Part shown: positions 47,644-56,694 of the stretch, piece after piece
Layout: each line of letters opens with the position of its first letter
Position numbering within the stretch: the first letter of the stretch is position 1
Source of the DNA: Deferrivibrio essentukiensis
GTDB lineage: Bacteria > Chrysiogenota > Deferribacteres > Deferribacterales > Deferrivibrionaceae
Reading direction: 5' to 3'
Assembly (NCBI RefSeq): GCF_020480685.1
Contig: NZ_JAJAFU010000003.1
Location: forward strand, 1-64,000
Length of the DNA stretch: 64,000 nucleotides
Position numbers and translations under genes: made by a program
Notes under the pieces: model-generated
Seen by the model: only the letters and a program-made list of their open reading frames with translations
Told to the model about the DNA's origin: nothing
Databases searched by the model: none

Positions 47644-49149
47644 ATGTCATCCTGTATTTTAAAAGTCCAAAATATTTCTAAGTCTTTCGCAGGGTTTGTT
47701 GCCAATGAGAATATATCTCTTGAAATATTCAAAGGTGAAATACATACAATCTTAGGCGAAAATGGTGCAGGCAAAAGCACACTGATGAATATTCTAACGG
47801 GACTTTACAAACCTGATTCCGGTGAGATTTATATTGACAATAAAAAAGTCACAATAAAATCACCAAAAGATGCACTAAACTACAAAATAGGGATGGTTCA
47901 TCAACATTTTATGCTTGTAAACAACCATTCTGTTTTTGAAAATATTTTGTTAAGTATTAAGCTTGATTCATTTATTATTAATAAAAACACATTAAAATCA
48001 AAAGTACTAAAATTTATTGAAGAGTTTGAGTTGAATATTGATATAGAGCAACCGGTCTGGAAACTTTCCATTGGTCAGCAGCAGTGGATAGAGCTAATAA
48101 AGCTTTTAGTAAGAGATTCACAAATTCTTATTCTTGATGAGCCAACTGCGGTTTTGACCCCTCAGGAATCAGAGTTTTTGTTCACTTTTTTGTCCAAATT
48201 AAAAGAGCAAGGGAAAGCAATTATATTTATCTCACACAAAATGAAAGAGGTTATGAGCCTATCTGATAAAGTCACCATTTTGAAAAAAGGGAGAACAGTA
48301 GCAACCCTAAAAAAAGGGGAATTTGACGAACAAAAGCTTGCTGAACTTATGATAAGCAGCACTGAGCCCGTTCAACTTAACAAAATAAATAAAGTCTTTA
48401 ATAATCACATTCTTGAAATTCAAAATCTCAATGTTAAAAACGATAAAGGGCTTTCCGATTTAACAGACTTTTCCTTAAATCTTTACGAAGGGGAAATTTT
48501 AGGCATCGCAGGGATTACAGGGAACGGTCAGAAAGCTTTGGCTGAGGTGCTGACTGGGCTTAAAAAACCTAATTCAGGTAAAATTTTAGTCAAAGGTGAA
48601 GATTTAACCTATTCGACATCTAAGTCAAAATATATCTCAGGGATTGCACATATACCTGAGGACAGAAAAACAATGGGGATTGCTCCTGATTTGTCAATTG
48701 ATGAAAATCTTATTCTTAAAAATTATTCATCCAATAAGTTTACCAATATGTTCTTTCTCAGCAAATCAAAGATAAGGGAAAATGCAATAGAGCAAATAAA
48801 GAAATATTCCATAAAAACTGGCTATGATGGGATACCTGTAAGACTGCTTTCCGGAGGTAATATACAAAAAGTAATCATAGCAAGGGAGTTATCTGAAAAT
48901 CCTCTCATATTGGTTGCCCTTTACCCCACAAGGGGCCTTGATATAGGCTCTGCTGAGTATGTATATAAAGTGTTATTGGACGCCCGGGAAAAAGGGATGA
49001 GCACGATACTTATATCTGAAGATTTAGATGAGCTGTTAAAAATATCCGACAGAATAGCAGTTATGTTTAGAGGTAAAAATATGGGGTATCTTGAACCTGA
49101 CAAAACATCTAAAACAGAAATCGGACTTTTGATGAGTGGGAAAAGATGA
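47644..49149 (+). CDS. Nucleoside ABC transporter ATP-binding protein (two ATPase domains)
   Basis: 501 residues with duplicated ATPase domains. Domain 1 has Walker A GENGAGKST (about 39-47), the unusual signature LSIGQQQWIEL and ILDEPTAVLTP. Domain 2 has GITGNGQKAL as a degenerate P-loop, the signature LSGGNIQKVI and, at the Walker B position, LVALYPTRGLDIGSAEYV. This pattern is typical of YufO/RbsA-like proteins of the Bmp/nucleoside class. The start overlaps no gene but follows the terminator by 9 bp; the stop overlaps the next permease (ATGA). Confidence 0.93.
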   Translation: MSSCILKVQNISKSFAGFVANENISLEIFKGEIHTILGENGAGKSTLMNILTGLYKPDSGEIYIDNKKVTIKSPKDALNYKIGMVHQHFMLVNNHSVFENILLSIKLDSFIINKNTLKSKVLKFIEEFELNIDIEQPVWKLSIGQQQWIELIKLLVRDSQILILDEPTAVLTPQESEFLFTFLSKLKEQGKAIIFISHKMKEVMSLSDKVTILKKGRTVATLKKGEFDEQKLAELMISSTEPVQLNKINKVFNNHILEIQNLNVKNDKGLSDLTDFSLNLYEGEILGIAGITGNGQKALAEVLTGLKKPNSGKILVKGEDLTYSTSKSKYISGIAHIPEDRKTMGIAPDLSIDENLILKNYSSNKFTNMFFLSKSKIRENAIEQIKKYSIKTGYDGIPVRLLSGGNIQKVIIARELSENPLILVALYPTRGLDIGSAEYVYKVLLDAREKGMSTILISEDLDELLKISDRIAVMFRGKNMGYLEPDKTSKTEIGLLMSGKR

Positions 49150-50204
49150 AATTTAAATTAGTTAAGAAATCGCCTGTAAGTGGCATAAAATCTATTTTAA
49201 CAACCCTGCTATCTATATTCATAGCTCTTTTGATAAGTGGTATTTTTCTCACATTTGCTGATATAAATCCTATTAGTGCTTACAAGGATATGCTTATAGA
49301 GTCAGTCGGCTCTGTTTACGGCATTACCGAAACCCTTGTAAAAACTACACCGCTTATTTTTTGCGGGCTTGGTGTAGCAGTTGCTTTTAGAATGCATCTG
49401 TGGAATATCGGTGCTGAAGGGCAGCTTTACATGGGTGCTTTTGGTGCATCTTTAGTAGCACTACACCTCAATACCGACAGCCATTTTGTAATGATTACAT
49501 TGATGTTTATTTCGGCAATATTTTTTGGCGGACTTTGGGCACTAATCCCCGGAGCTTTAAAAGCCATATACAATGTAAATGAAACAATTGTAACGCTTTT
49601 AATGAATTATATTGCAATCTTGTGGGTGGACTTTTTAATCTATGGAGCATGGAAAGACCCCAAAGGGTTTAACTTCCCAATCTCAGCCGAATTTACAAGT
49701 GCAGCAAGATTGAGTGAATATTTTGATTCAAGACTGCACTCAGGTTTTTTCCTTGCTCTATTATGTGCATTACTGGTTTTCATTATTATAGAAAAAACTG
49801 TCTGGGGTTATGAAATTAAAGTAATAGGGAGTAACCCAAAGGCCGCTATGTATGCTGGTATAAATATAAAAAAGAATATAATACTGGTAATGTTTATAAG
49901 CGGTGCGTTAAGTGCAATTGCAGGATTTTCTGAGCTTGCAGGGGTACAGCATAGGCTTCAGCATGCAATCTCTCCGGGCTACGGTTATACGGCAATTATA
50001 ATTGCATGGCTTGCAAAAAGGAGTGCCTTTGGAGTGGTAATAGTTTCCTTTCTTATGGGGATGCTTTTTGTAGGCAGCGACTCTATGCAAATATATTATC
50101 AGTTGCCTGTAGCAATGGTAAGTGTATTTCAAGGGCTCATACTTTTCTCCCTTATTGTTGCTGAATTTTTTAAAGAACATAAAATTGTCATGGTGAAAGA
50201 GTAA
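49146..50204 (+). CDS. Nucleoside ABC transporter permease 1 (YufP/NupP-like)
   Basis: 352 residues with about ten helices. LIFCGLGVAVAFRMHLWNIGAEGQLYMGAFGA (in pieces about 74-105) is the hallmark of this permease type, along with NETIVTLLMNYIA and the coupling loop GSNPKAAMYAGIN. It forms the channel together with the following permease; their shared base at 50204 couples them. Confidence 0.93.
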   Translation: MKFKLVKKSPVSGIKSILTTLLSIFIALLISGIFLTFADINPISAYKDMLIESVGSVYGITETLVKTTPLIFCGLGVAVAFRMHLWNIGAEGQLYMGAFGASLVALHLNTDSHFVMITLMFISAIFFGGLWALIPGALKAIYNVNETIVTLLMNYIAILWVDFLIYGAWKDPKGFNFPISAEFTSAARLSEYFDSRLHSGFFLALLCALLVFIIIEKTVWGYEIKVIGSNPKAAMYAGINIKKNIILVMFISGALSAIAGFSELAGVQHRLQHAISPGYGYTAIIIAWLAKRSAFGVVIVSFLMGMLFVGSDSMQIYYQLPVAMVSVFQGLILFSLIVAEFFKEHKIVMVKE

Positions 50205-51124
50205 TGATTTCAATAATAATCGATGCAACTATCAGAGCCGGAACTTCCATACTTTATGCTACTCTCGGTGAAATTATTATAGAGCGCTCAGGAATCATAA
50301 ATTTAGGGATAGAAGGGCTTATGTTAATAGGCGCCCTTGCCGGATTTTATACTACTTACACCACTCAAAGTCTTATTCTGGGTGTTTTTGCGGCTGTATT
50401 TGCGGCAGGACTTGCCGGTCTAATTCATGGTATACTTTGCACATATTTCAAAGGTAACCAAATAGTAAGTGGACTTGCTCTCACAATGTTTGGAGTCGGG
50501 ATTACGGCGGTTTTAGGAAAAAGCATGGTGGGGCAAACCATTGTTGGTTTTAAGAGAATAGAAATACCTGTGCTTTCAAAAATACCAATCATAGGTAACT
50601 CCCTTTTTAACCAAGATATTTTAGTATACCTAAGTATTCTTCTTGTATTTTTAATCTCATTTTTTCTTTACAGAACAGTATGGGGATTAAACTTAAGAAC
50701 TGTAGGTGAAAACCCTTATGCTGCTGATGTGTCAGGAATAGACACATACAAATATCGCCTTGTAGCTACCTTTATAGGCTCAGGACTTGCAGGGCTCGGG
50801 GGTGCTTACCTTTCACTTGCATATACCCCTTTATGGATAGAAAATATGACAGCGGGGCGTGGCTGGATTGCAGTTGCATTAGTAATATTTTCATCATGGT
50901 CATGTAAAAGGGCACTTTTTGGAGCCTATTTCTTCGGCGGCATAAGTGCCATTCAACTACGATTTCAAGCGATGGGGACAACCATTTCTGCTCATATTTT
51001 ACAAATGCTCCCCTACATATTTACAATAATTGTACTTATTATTGCGACCATTAAAATAGAAAAAGGTTCTTCAAGTCAACCTGAGTCTTTGGGGCTTGTT
51101 TATGACAGAGAGGACAGGAAATAA
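50204..51124 (+). CDS. Nucleoside ABC transporter permease 2 (YufQ/NupQ-like)
   Basis: 306 residues, about nine helices. TLGEIIIERSGIINLGIEGLMLIGA (about 20-44), GNQIVSGLALTMFG and the coupling region RTVGENPYAADVSGID match the second permease of Bmp-type nucleoside importers. It overlaps the preceding stop by one base (TAATG). Confidence 0.93.
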   Translation: MISIIIDATIRAGTSILYATLGEIIIERSGIINLGIEGLMLIGALAGFYTTYTTQSLILGVFAAVFAAGLAGLIHGILCTYFKGNQIVSGLALTMFGVGITAVLGKSMVGQTIVGFKRIEIPVLSKIPIIGNSLFNQDILVYLSILLVFLISFFLYRTVWGLNLRTVGENPYAADVSGIDTYKYRLVATFIGSGLAGLGGAYLSLAYTPLWIENMTAGRGWIAVALVIFSSWSCKRALFGAYFFGGISAIQLRFQAMGTTISAHILQMLPYIFTIIVLIIATIKIEKGSSSQPESLGLVYDREDRK

Positions 51125-51125
51125 A

Positions 51126-51650
51126 ATGACAGCAAAAGAGATGCTCCTTAAGCTAATTAAAGATGAGGGGAGTGTTAAAGGAAGCGTAATAAATGTGGAA
51201 AGATTTATTAATCATAAGGTATCTTATTTACTTTATGATAAAATTGCGAATGCTTTTATCGAGCATTTCCCTACCGACTCTTTTGATAAAATATTGACCG
51301 TAGAGTCAAGTGGCATAATTTTAGCAAGTTTTATTGCAGCTAAATCTCAAAAAGACTTTATCTTTTTAAAGAAAAAAAAGCCTCTAACAATGAATGAATA
51401 CTACAGTGAGAGGAGCTACTCATTTACCAAGCAAGCCGAAACTGAGCTATTCCTTTCAAAAACAGTTGTAGAAAAAGGGGAAAAACTTCTTTTTGTCGAT
51501 GATTTTTATGCAAATGGTAGCACGTCCGCCTCAGCAAAAAAGCTTATTGAAAAAGCCGGTTGCGAGATATCTGGCATCGGAGTAATTATTGACAAAAGTA
51601 ACAATAATGATATCTTTTCCATACTTAAGCTCAAGGATATAAAAGAGTAA
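51126..51650 (+). CDS. xpt: Xanthine phosphoribosyltransferase
   Basis: 174 residues aligned in pattern to Bacillus Xpt: VINVERFINHKVSYLL, TVESSGIILASFIA, AETELFLSKT and the PRPP-binding loop LLFVDDFYANGSTSASA (about 120-136) with IGVIIDKS. It converts xanthine and PRPP to XMP. Its place in the nucleoside importer operon links uptake to salvage. ATG at 51126 with AGGACAGGAA upstream is preferred over the frame to 51096, which would overlap the permease. Confidence 0.87.
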   Translation: MTAKEMLLKLIKDEGSVKGSVINVERFINHKVSYLLYDKIANAFIEHFPTDSFDKILTVESSGIILASFIAAKSQKDFIFLKKKKPLTMNEYYSERSYSFTKQAETELFLSKTVVEKGEKLLFVDDFYANGSTSASAKKLIEKAGCEISGIGVIIDKSNNNDIFSILKLKDIKE

Positions 51651-53173
51651 TGGTAAATCTTCTCAGAAAAAAACCTAAATACTTTAGTTTAAAATTAAAA
51701 ATAAATATTCTTATATTTGCTGTAATGATTTCCATATCCTTTATCGTTTCAGGATATCTTACATACAATGCTGAAAAAAAGGCTATGGAAATGGCAAAAT
51801 CATACATCAAAACTATACCGTCGATTATAGACAGCTCTATCAACAATTTTATGACTGCCGGTGACAAGGAGATTGTGAGAAAACTCATATTGGAGCTTTC
51901 AAATGTTGAAAATGTTATAGGGATTCATATTTTCAATCCATCGGGTGATATTTCGTGCAACTATTCCAACTTTAAAACTGAAGCACCTTCAAAATATATC
52001 AACCTTGTATACCAGTACTTTAGCCTTACTGAAAAATTACAGGAAATTAATACTAAAGATGTTAAAATGCTGTCCTATTACAGACCTTATGAAAATAAAC
52101 CTGAATGTAAAAAGTGTCATACAGATAGTGGCAATATTATAGGGGTGTTGAATATAAATGTAAGCACTGCGGGTATTTCAGAAATGCTAAGCAGTGAAAT
52201 AAAGACCGTCAATATCATTATGTTGATATCTTCACTAATTGTCAGTATTCTCTTGTCAATTTTAATAAACAAACTGGTAGTAAACCCTCTGAAAAAGCTT
52301 GAAGAAGGTATGCATAAGGTAAGTGAGAATGACTTTAACAGCAAAGTAACTATTAACTCAAGAGATGAATTTGAGCTGATATCGAACTATTTCAACAATA
52401 TGGTATCATCTTTAAAACTGGTAAATGAGACAATAGACAACATGCACAAAAACTTAATACATTCAGACAGATTAACTACAATTGGTCAATTGACTGCATC
52501 ATTAAGCCATGAAATAAAAAATCCTTTAAACTCAATTATGATAACATCTGACCTTCTTGCCATGAAGTGCGAAATGGCTAAAAACGGCAAATCTGTAAAT
52601 ATTGATGACACGTTAAAGCATATAGATAACATCATTAATGACACACTTCGTATAAAAAACATAATTGACCAGACTCTTAATTTTTCAAGGCTTAACATGG
52701 AGCAGAAACAGATAGTATCTGTCAACTCATTCCTTGAAAGTATAAATATTTATGTAAAAAGAATACTATTTGATTACGAAAAGGTTAATTTTAAGTTGGA
52801 AAAGACTTCAGAAAAAGGTGACTGTCTTTTAAACATAAACAAAACGAATATTGAACAGGTCTTTATAAATATTCTTAAAAATGCTATGGAAAGTATACCG
52901 GAAAACAGTCATGGTAATATTATACTTAATGTATCTTGCTCCACAGACCATGAGTATGTTGTGTTTAAAATTATTGATGACGGTGTAGGGATACCTGATG
53001 AACAATTAGATAAAATATTTAACGAATTTTATACAACAAAAAAGAGTGGTACAGGCCTTGGTTTGCCTATTGCAAAAGATTTGCTTGAACAGCATAATGG
53101 TAAACTTAAAATCGAGTCAAAAGTTGGTTTAGGGACAACTGTGACAATAATGCTCCCTACTGTTAAAATTTAA
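51650..53173 (+). CDS. Membrane sensor histidine kinase with periplasmic c-type heme motif
   Basis: 507 residues: membrane helix 1 (17-38), a periplasmic domain of about 150 residues holding CKKCH (Cys153, Cys156, His157), helix 2 (about 187-208), HAMP (to about 262), HisKA with His287 in LSHEIKNPLNS, and HATPase with DDGVGI and KSGTGLGLPIAKDL. The CxxCH sits just before helix 2 in PECKKCHTDSGNIIGVLNIN, a layout seen in sensors of metal-reducing bacteria where one covalent heme c could sense redox, O2 or NO. It shares a base with xpt. No response regulator gene is adjacent. Confidence 0.88.
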   Translation: MVNLLRKKPKYFSLKLKINILIFAVMISISFIVSGYLTYNAEKKAMEMAKSYIKTIPSIIDSSINNFMTAGDKEIVRKLILELSNVENVIGIHIFNPSGDISCNYSNFKTEAPSKYINLVYQYFSLTEKLQEINTKDVKMLSYYRPYENKPECKKCHTDSGNIIGVLNINVSTAGISEMLSSEIKTVNIIMLISSLIVSILLSILINKLVVNPLKKLEEGMHKVSENDFNSKVTINSRDEFELISNYFNNMVSSLKLVNETIDNMHKNLIHSDRLTTIGQLTASLSHEIKNPLNSIMITSDLLAMKCEMAKNGKSVNIDDTLKHIDNIINDTLRIKNIIDQTLNFSRLNMEQKQIVSVNSFLESINIYVKRILFDYEKVNFKLEKTSEKGDCLLNINKTNIEQVFINILKNAMESIPENSHGNIILNVSCSTDHEYVVFKIIDDGVGIPDEQLDKIFNEFYTTKKSGTGLGLPIAKDLLEQHNGKLKIESKVGLGTTVTIMLPTVKI

Positions 53174-53187
53174 ACTTTGGAGTAAAA

Positions 53188-53898
53188 ATGCACGAGATAT
53201 CATTTGTTATACCGGTTTATAATGAAGAGGGAAATATCAAACCTCTTTATAAGGAAGTAAAAAATATTGCAGATACCATTGCATCCTCATATGAGATAAT
53301 TTTTGTTGATGATGCCAGCACTGATAACAGTTTCGATGAAATCAAAGACATTGCTTTGGTTGACAAATGTGTAAAGTATATTTCATTTCTAGAAAATAGA
53401 GGGCAATCTGCAGCACTTTATGCAGGATTTCAAAAAGCCGAAAAAGAAGTAATAATTACAATGGATGCGGACTTACAAAATGATCCAAAAGACTTGATTG
53501 AAATGATAAAGCTATATGGACAATATGATATGGTTAATGGCTGGAGAAAAAACAGACAGGATACTATTTCAAAAAAGATTGGGAGTAAAATAGGAAATTT
53601 TGTCAGGAATAAAATGACAAATGAAACTATTCACGATACCGGTTGTGCTTTAAAGATTATGAAAGCAAGCATTTTGAAAAAAATTAAGATGTTTAGAGGA
53701 TTGCATAGGTTTTTGCCAACGCTTATGCGGCTTGAAGGTGCTAAGGTGGTAGAAGTCCCGGTCAATCACAGAAAACGGGAAGTCGGCGTATCTAAATATA
53801 ATAATCTTAACAGAGCTATAGAAGGTTTTTACGATTTAATTGCAGTAAGGTGGATGATTAAACGTTACCTTGATATTAAGATAAAGGAAGAGAGATGA
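53188..53898 (+). CDS. Family 2 glycosyltransferase (DPM1/ArnC-like, soluble)
   Basis: 236 residues of GT-A fold: FVIPVYNEEGNI (6-17), FVDDASTDNSFDE, TMDADLQNDP with the metal-binding DAD, and HRKREVGVSKYNN. It would transfer a sugar to a polyprenyl phosphate at the inner face of the membrane. ArnC-type enzymes have two C-terminal helices, but this protein ends without them. Downstream LAB_N and GT39 genes overlap or adjoin, so the three likely form a sugar-lipid modification pathway. Confidence 0.88.
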   Translation: MHEISFVIPVYNEEGNIKPLYKEVKNIADTIASSYEIIFVDDASTDNSFDEIKDIALVDKCVKYISFLENRGQSAALYAGFQKAEKEVIITMDADLQNDPKDLIEMIKLYGQYDMVNGWRKNRQDTISKKIGSKIGNFVRNKMTNETIHDTGCALKIMKASILKKIKMFRGLHRFLPTLMRLEGAKVVEVPVNHRKREVGVSKYNNLNRAIEGFYDLIAVRWMIKRYLDIKIKEER

Positions 53899-54173
53899 AT
53901 TTAACGGAAACAACACTTTTGGTAATAGGTTTTACAGGACAATTTTTCTTTTTCATGAGATTTTTTGTGCAATGGATATACTCTGAAAAACAAAGAAAGA
54001 GTGTGATTCCGGTAGCCTTTTGGTATTTTAGCTTACTCGGCAGTGTATGCCTTTTAACTTATGCCATTTTGCGAAAGGACATAGTCTTTATAGTTGGCCA
54101 ATCCACAGGATTTATAATTTATATCAGAAACTTATATTTTATCAAAAAAGAAAGAGCAAAATTAAATGCGTAA
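53895..54173 (+). CDS. LAB_N (lipid A biosynthesis N-terminal) domain protein
   Basis: 92 residues with three helices and the LAB_N sequence FFMRFFVQWIYSEKQRKSVIPVAFWYFS (in pieces, about 18-46), then LLTYAILRKDIVFIVGQ and YIRNLYF. The domain occurs as a small stand-alone membrane protein next to glycosyltransferases of lipid A or polyprenyl sugar metabolism. It overlaps the GT2 stop (ATGA) and the GT39 start by 8 bp. Confidence 0.87.
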   Translation: MNLTETTLLVIGFTGQFFFFMRFFVQWIYSEKQRKSVIPVAFWYFSLLGSVCLLTYAILRKDIVFIVGQSTGFIIYIRNLYFIKKERAKLNA

Positions 54174-55758
54174 TAAAAATATTTATTGGTTCATCATTAT
54201 TTATTTTATTATTGCGGCATTCCCAATTAACAACATACCTCTTTTTGAAACTACCGAAGCCAGATATGCTGAAATTGCATGGGAGATGGCTGCTTCAGGA
54301 AATTATTTGGAGCCTCATTTTAACGGGATAAAGCATTTTCATAAACCACCTTTTACCTACTGGATTAATGCGCTTGGGATAAAGCTATTTGGCGTTAACG
54401 GCTTTGGCGTTAGAATCTTTGGAGTGCTTGCTTCCGCTTTAATACTCTTTATAACTTACAAATTAGCTAATATTTTATTAAAAGATAAAGTCAAAGCTGA
54501 AAATTCCGTTTATATACTTTCAGCTTCACTTTTGTTTATAGCTGTTTCAAGAATAGTCTCTACGGACATATATCTGACACTTTTTACAGTCTTATCTCAG
54601 TACTTCCTTTTTAACCAGATTTATGGAAAAAAATCATCATTGAATGCTGTATGGTATGGCTTATTTTTGGGGTTTGGCTTTATAACAAAAGGGCCGATAA
54701 TTTTTCTTTTTACACTGCTCCCTTTTTTAGTTGGAAAAGTATTCTTCAAATCTCATAGAAAGGTTTTTACTTTAAAGGATATCGCTTTTGGTATTTTGAC
54801 ATTTCTAATTATTTCACTGCCTTGGTATATCGCCGTAATTATTAAAAATCCTGAACTGCTCAATTACTTTTTAAAAGTACAAACAGTCGATAGAGTTGTA
54901 ACCAACAGATTCCATCGCAACAAACCATTTTACTTTTTTATACTTACATTTGCCGGGACTTTTTTCCCTTTTATAATTATTTTTGTCAAAGATTTAATCA
55001 AACATGTAAAACCAGTTACTGAAAAATTGGCCCCTTATTTTTATGTAATTGTGCCCTTTATAATTTTCTCACTTGCCAAAAGTAAGCTTGCAACTTACAT
55101 TTTGCCTTTTTACCCTATCGCCGGCATCATTGTGGCGGACTCTATAGACGCTAAGATTTTTAACACCAAATATTTTAGAATCCCAACATTAATCTTCGCA
55201 GGATTACTACCGTTTGCCTTTATTGCTGCAATATTTGTTTATCCTGTCCTTAAAGGTTACTTACTAACTATACTGATTTTCTTTATTTTGACACTATTGC
55301 TTTTTATAAATCTTTACAAACGTTTTAATCTTTTAAACTTTAGTGTGTATATTATTTTTATATCTTTTTGTATCTACTCAACATTGCCGATATTAGGTCC
55401 TGAAATAAAAGGTTTCAAAGAAATGACCGAAGAAATTAACAAATTAGACAAAGATAAAAGATTTGAAGTGCTTACCTATAAAACATTTATCCCTTCCATC
55501 TCCTTCTACCGTCAAAAAATAACTGTTGCGGCTTTAGGAAAAGAGAGAGAAACACAATTTCAATACGACGATAGTTACAAAAAGTATTACATAAAAAATA
55601 TGACTGAACTTTCAGATTTTTTAGACACTCAAAAAACACTCTTTGTTGTCACAAAAGCAGGTAATATTAATGATATGTCAAAATTTGGTTTTAGTTGCAA
55701 AAATTATTTTAACCAAAGAAAATACTCACTTTATCTTTGCACTAAACTAAACAAGTAA
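54166..55758 (+). CDS. ArnT-like GT39 glycosyltransferase
   Basis: 530 residues with about eleven to thirteen helices. The N-terminal periplasmic loop has FETTEARYAEIAWEMAASG (about 24-42; acidic residues Glu/Glu of the catalytic loop) and FNGIKHFHKPPFTYWINALG, the signature of the dolichyl-phosphate-mannosyltransferase/ArnT (GT39) group. A C-terminal soluble domain follows residue ~440. It would transfer a sugar from polyprenyl phosphate to a lipid or protein at the periplasmic side. Whether the sugar is Ara4N is unknown, as no arnA/arnB gene is seen here. Confidence 0.88.
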   Translation: MRNKNIYWFIIIYFIIAAFPINNIPLFETTEARYAEIAWEMAASGNYLEPHFNGIKHFHKPPFTYWINALGIKLFGVNGFGVRIFGVLASALILFITYKLANILLKDKVKAENSVYILSASLLFIAVSRIVSTDIYLTLFTVLSQYFLFNQIYGKKSSLNAVWYGLFLGFGFITKGPIIFLFTLLPFLVGKVFFKSHRKVFTLKDIAFGILTFLIISLPWYIAVIIKNPELLNYFLKVQTVDRVVTNRFHRNKPFYFFILTFAGTFFPFIIIFVKDLIKHVKPVTEKLAPYFYVIVPFIIFSLAKSKLATYILPFYPIAGIIVADSIDAKIFNTKYFRIPTLIFAGLLPFAFIAAIFVYPVLKGYLLTILIFFILTLLLFINLYKRFNLLNFSVYIIFISFCIYSTLPILGPEIKGFKEMTEEINKLDKDKRFEVLTYKTFIPSISFYRQKITVAALGKERETQFQYDDSYKKYYIKNMTELSDFLDTQKTLFVVTKAGNINDMSKFGFSCKNYFNQRKYSLYLCTKLNK

Positions 55759-55808
55759 ATACCTATTCATTGTAAAACAGCGTTTACAAAAAATAAGTTA
55801 CGTTATTT

Positions 55809-55841
55809 GTATAGTATTCGGTTTACGAATACTATACTTTT
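55809..55841. promoter_or_regulatory. Perfect 12-bp inverted repeat after the GT39 gene
   Basis: GTATAGTATTCG and CGAATACTATAC flank the loop GTTTA, with TTTT directly after. It may be a weak intrinsic terminator for the glycosyltransferase operon, though the stem is A/T-rich and the T-tract is short, or an operator upstream of sdh. Confidence 0.55.
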
Positions 55842-55885
55842 CAGCAATTAATAGGCTGAACAAGGCAAGTATTTATTACCTGTGT

Positions 55886-55901
55886 ATATTGTATACAATA
55901 T
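55886..55901. promoter_or_regulatory. Perfect 16-bp palindrome upstream of sdhC
   Basis: ATATTGTATACAATAT is perfectly self-complementary, with core TTGTATACAA. It ends two bases before a TTGACA -35 box, an ideal place for a repressor or activator of the sdh operon. The core resembles sites used by some GntR/FadR-type regulators (weak inference). Confidence 0.65.
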
Positions 55902-55903
55902 CA

Positions 55904-55932
55904 TTGACAGTTCTAATATTTTGTGTTATCCC
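55904..55932 (+). promoter_or_regulatory. Candidate promoter of sdhCDAB
   Basis: TTGACA (55904-55909), a 17-bp spacer and TATCCC (55927-55932). The -35 is perfect and the -10 poor, compatible with a regulated promoter. It is about 58 bp from the sdhC start codon. Confidence 0.5.
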
Positions 55933-55989
55933 TTTATTAGTTAAATTTTAACGCTGTTTGTTTGTCAATAAAATTAGTCGAGGTGTAAG

Positions 55990-56343
55990 ATGCCAAGAAA
56001 AGATTTAGTCACCTATCCAAAAAAAGTTTCCTACAGGAAACACACAGGAATGGTGGCCTGGTTGCTTCACAGAATCTCTGGAGTAATCATAGGCCTTTAC
56101 TTGATTTTCCACATACTTGGGAAATCAGGGGTTGCAGAGTGGTTTACCTCTCTTACGGCAAATCCTGTTGCGAGGATAATTGTTCTCTTAGCTTTTACTT
56201 TCCATGCTTTTAATGGCTTCAGGATTGTGTTAATCGATTTTGCCACAGGTTCTGAAAAAGAAGTATTCTCAAAACAGTTTATGGTTGTTCTTTTCTTAAC
56301 CGTAGTAGTGCTTATTATTGGCGCTTTTCCAATTTTTTCTTAG
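55990..56343 (+). CDS. sdhC: Succinate dehydrogenase/fumarate reductase cytochrome b subunit
   Basis: 117 residues with three helices. HTGMVAWLLHRISGVIIGLYLIFHI contains the HRxSG quinone/heme motif (His29, Arg30, Ser32) and a second His in the helix; FTFHAFNGFRIVL gives a further His. It anchors the complex in the membrane and binds heme b with SdhD. GAGGTG precedes the ATG. The operon order C-D-A-B is the common one. Confidence 0.92.
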   Translation: MPRKDLVTYPKKVSYRKHTGMVAWLLHRISGVIIGLYLIFHILGKSGVAEWFTSLTANPVARIIVLLAFTFHAFNGFRIVLIDFATGSEKEVFSKQFMVVLFLTVVVLIIGAFPIFS

Positions 56344-56355
56344 AGGAGGGACCAC

Positions 56356-56673
56356 ATGAAACAATTTAAGTTTAACGGTTCAAGTGATAGCGGTGTTTTT
56401 GAATGGCTGCTTCAGAGAGTGTCCGGTGTTATTTTAATATTAGTTATTTTTATCCACTTCTTCTCAATGATTAAGTCTGGTGATTGGGGGCTTAAAAAGA
56501 TTGTATTAGGACCTCTTTTTGCTTTCGGTATATTCCATACCCTTAACGGGTTTAAAATGATTACCGACGATTATGTAGCAAGCACAACTTGGAGAGCTAT
56601 TATTCTTGCAATATATTGGATAGTCGGAGTTACTCTTGCAGTATTAGCTCTCAGTGTAGTTTCAAGTTTATAA
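56356..56673 (+). CDS. sdhD: Succinate dehydrogenase membrane anchor subunit
   Basis: 105 residues with three helices. FEWLLQRVSGVILILVIFIHFFSM has the anchor Arg-x-Ser-Gly and a heme-ligand His, and GIFHTLNGFKMI provides a second His. SdhC and SdhD together carry electrons between the iron-sulfur subunit and the quinone pool. GAGGAGGG precedes the ATG. It is 12 bp after sdhC. Confidence 0.9.
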   Translation: MKQFKFNGSSDSGVFEWLLQRVSGVILILVIFIHFFSMIKSGDWGLKKIVLGPLFAFGIFHTLNGFKMITDDYVASTTWRAIILAIYWIVGVTLAVLALSVVSSL

Positions 56674-56694
56674 AAAATAAAGAGAGGTTAAGAT

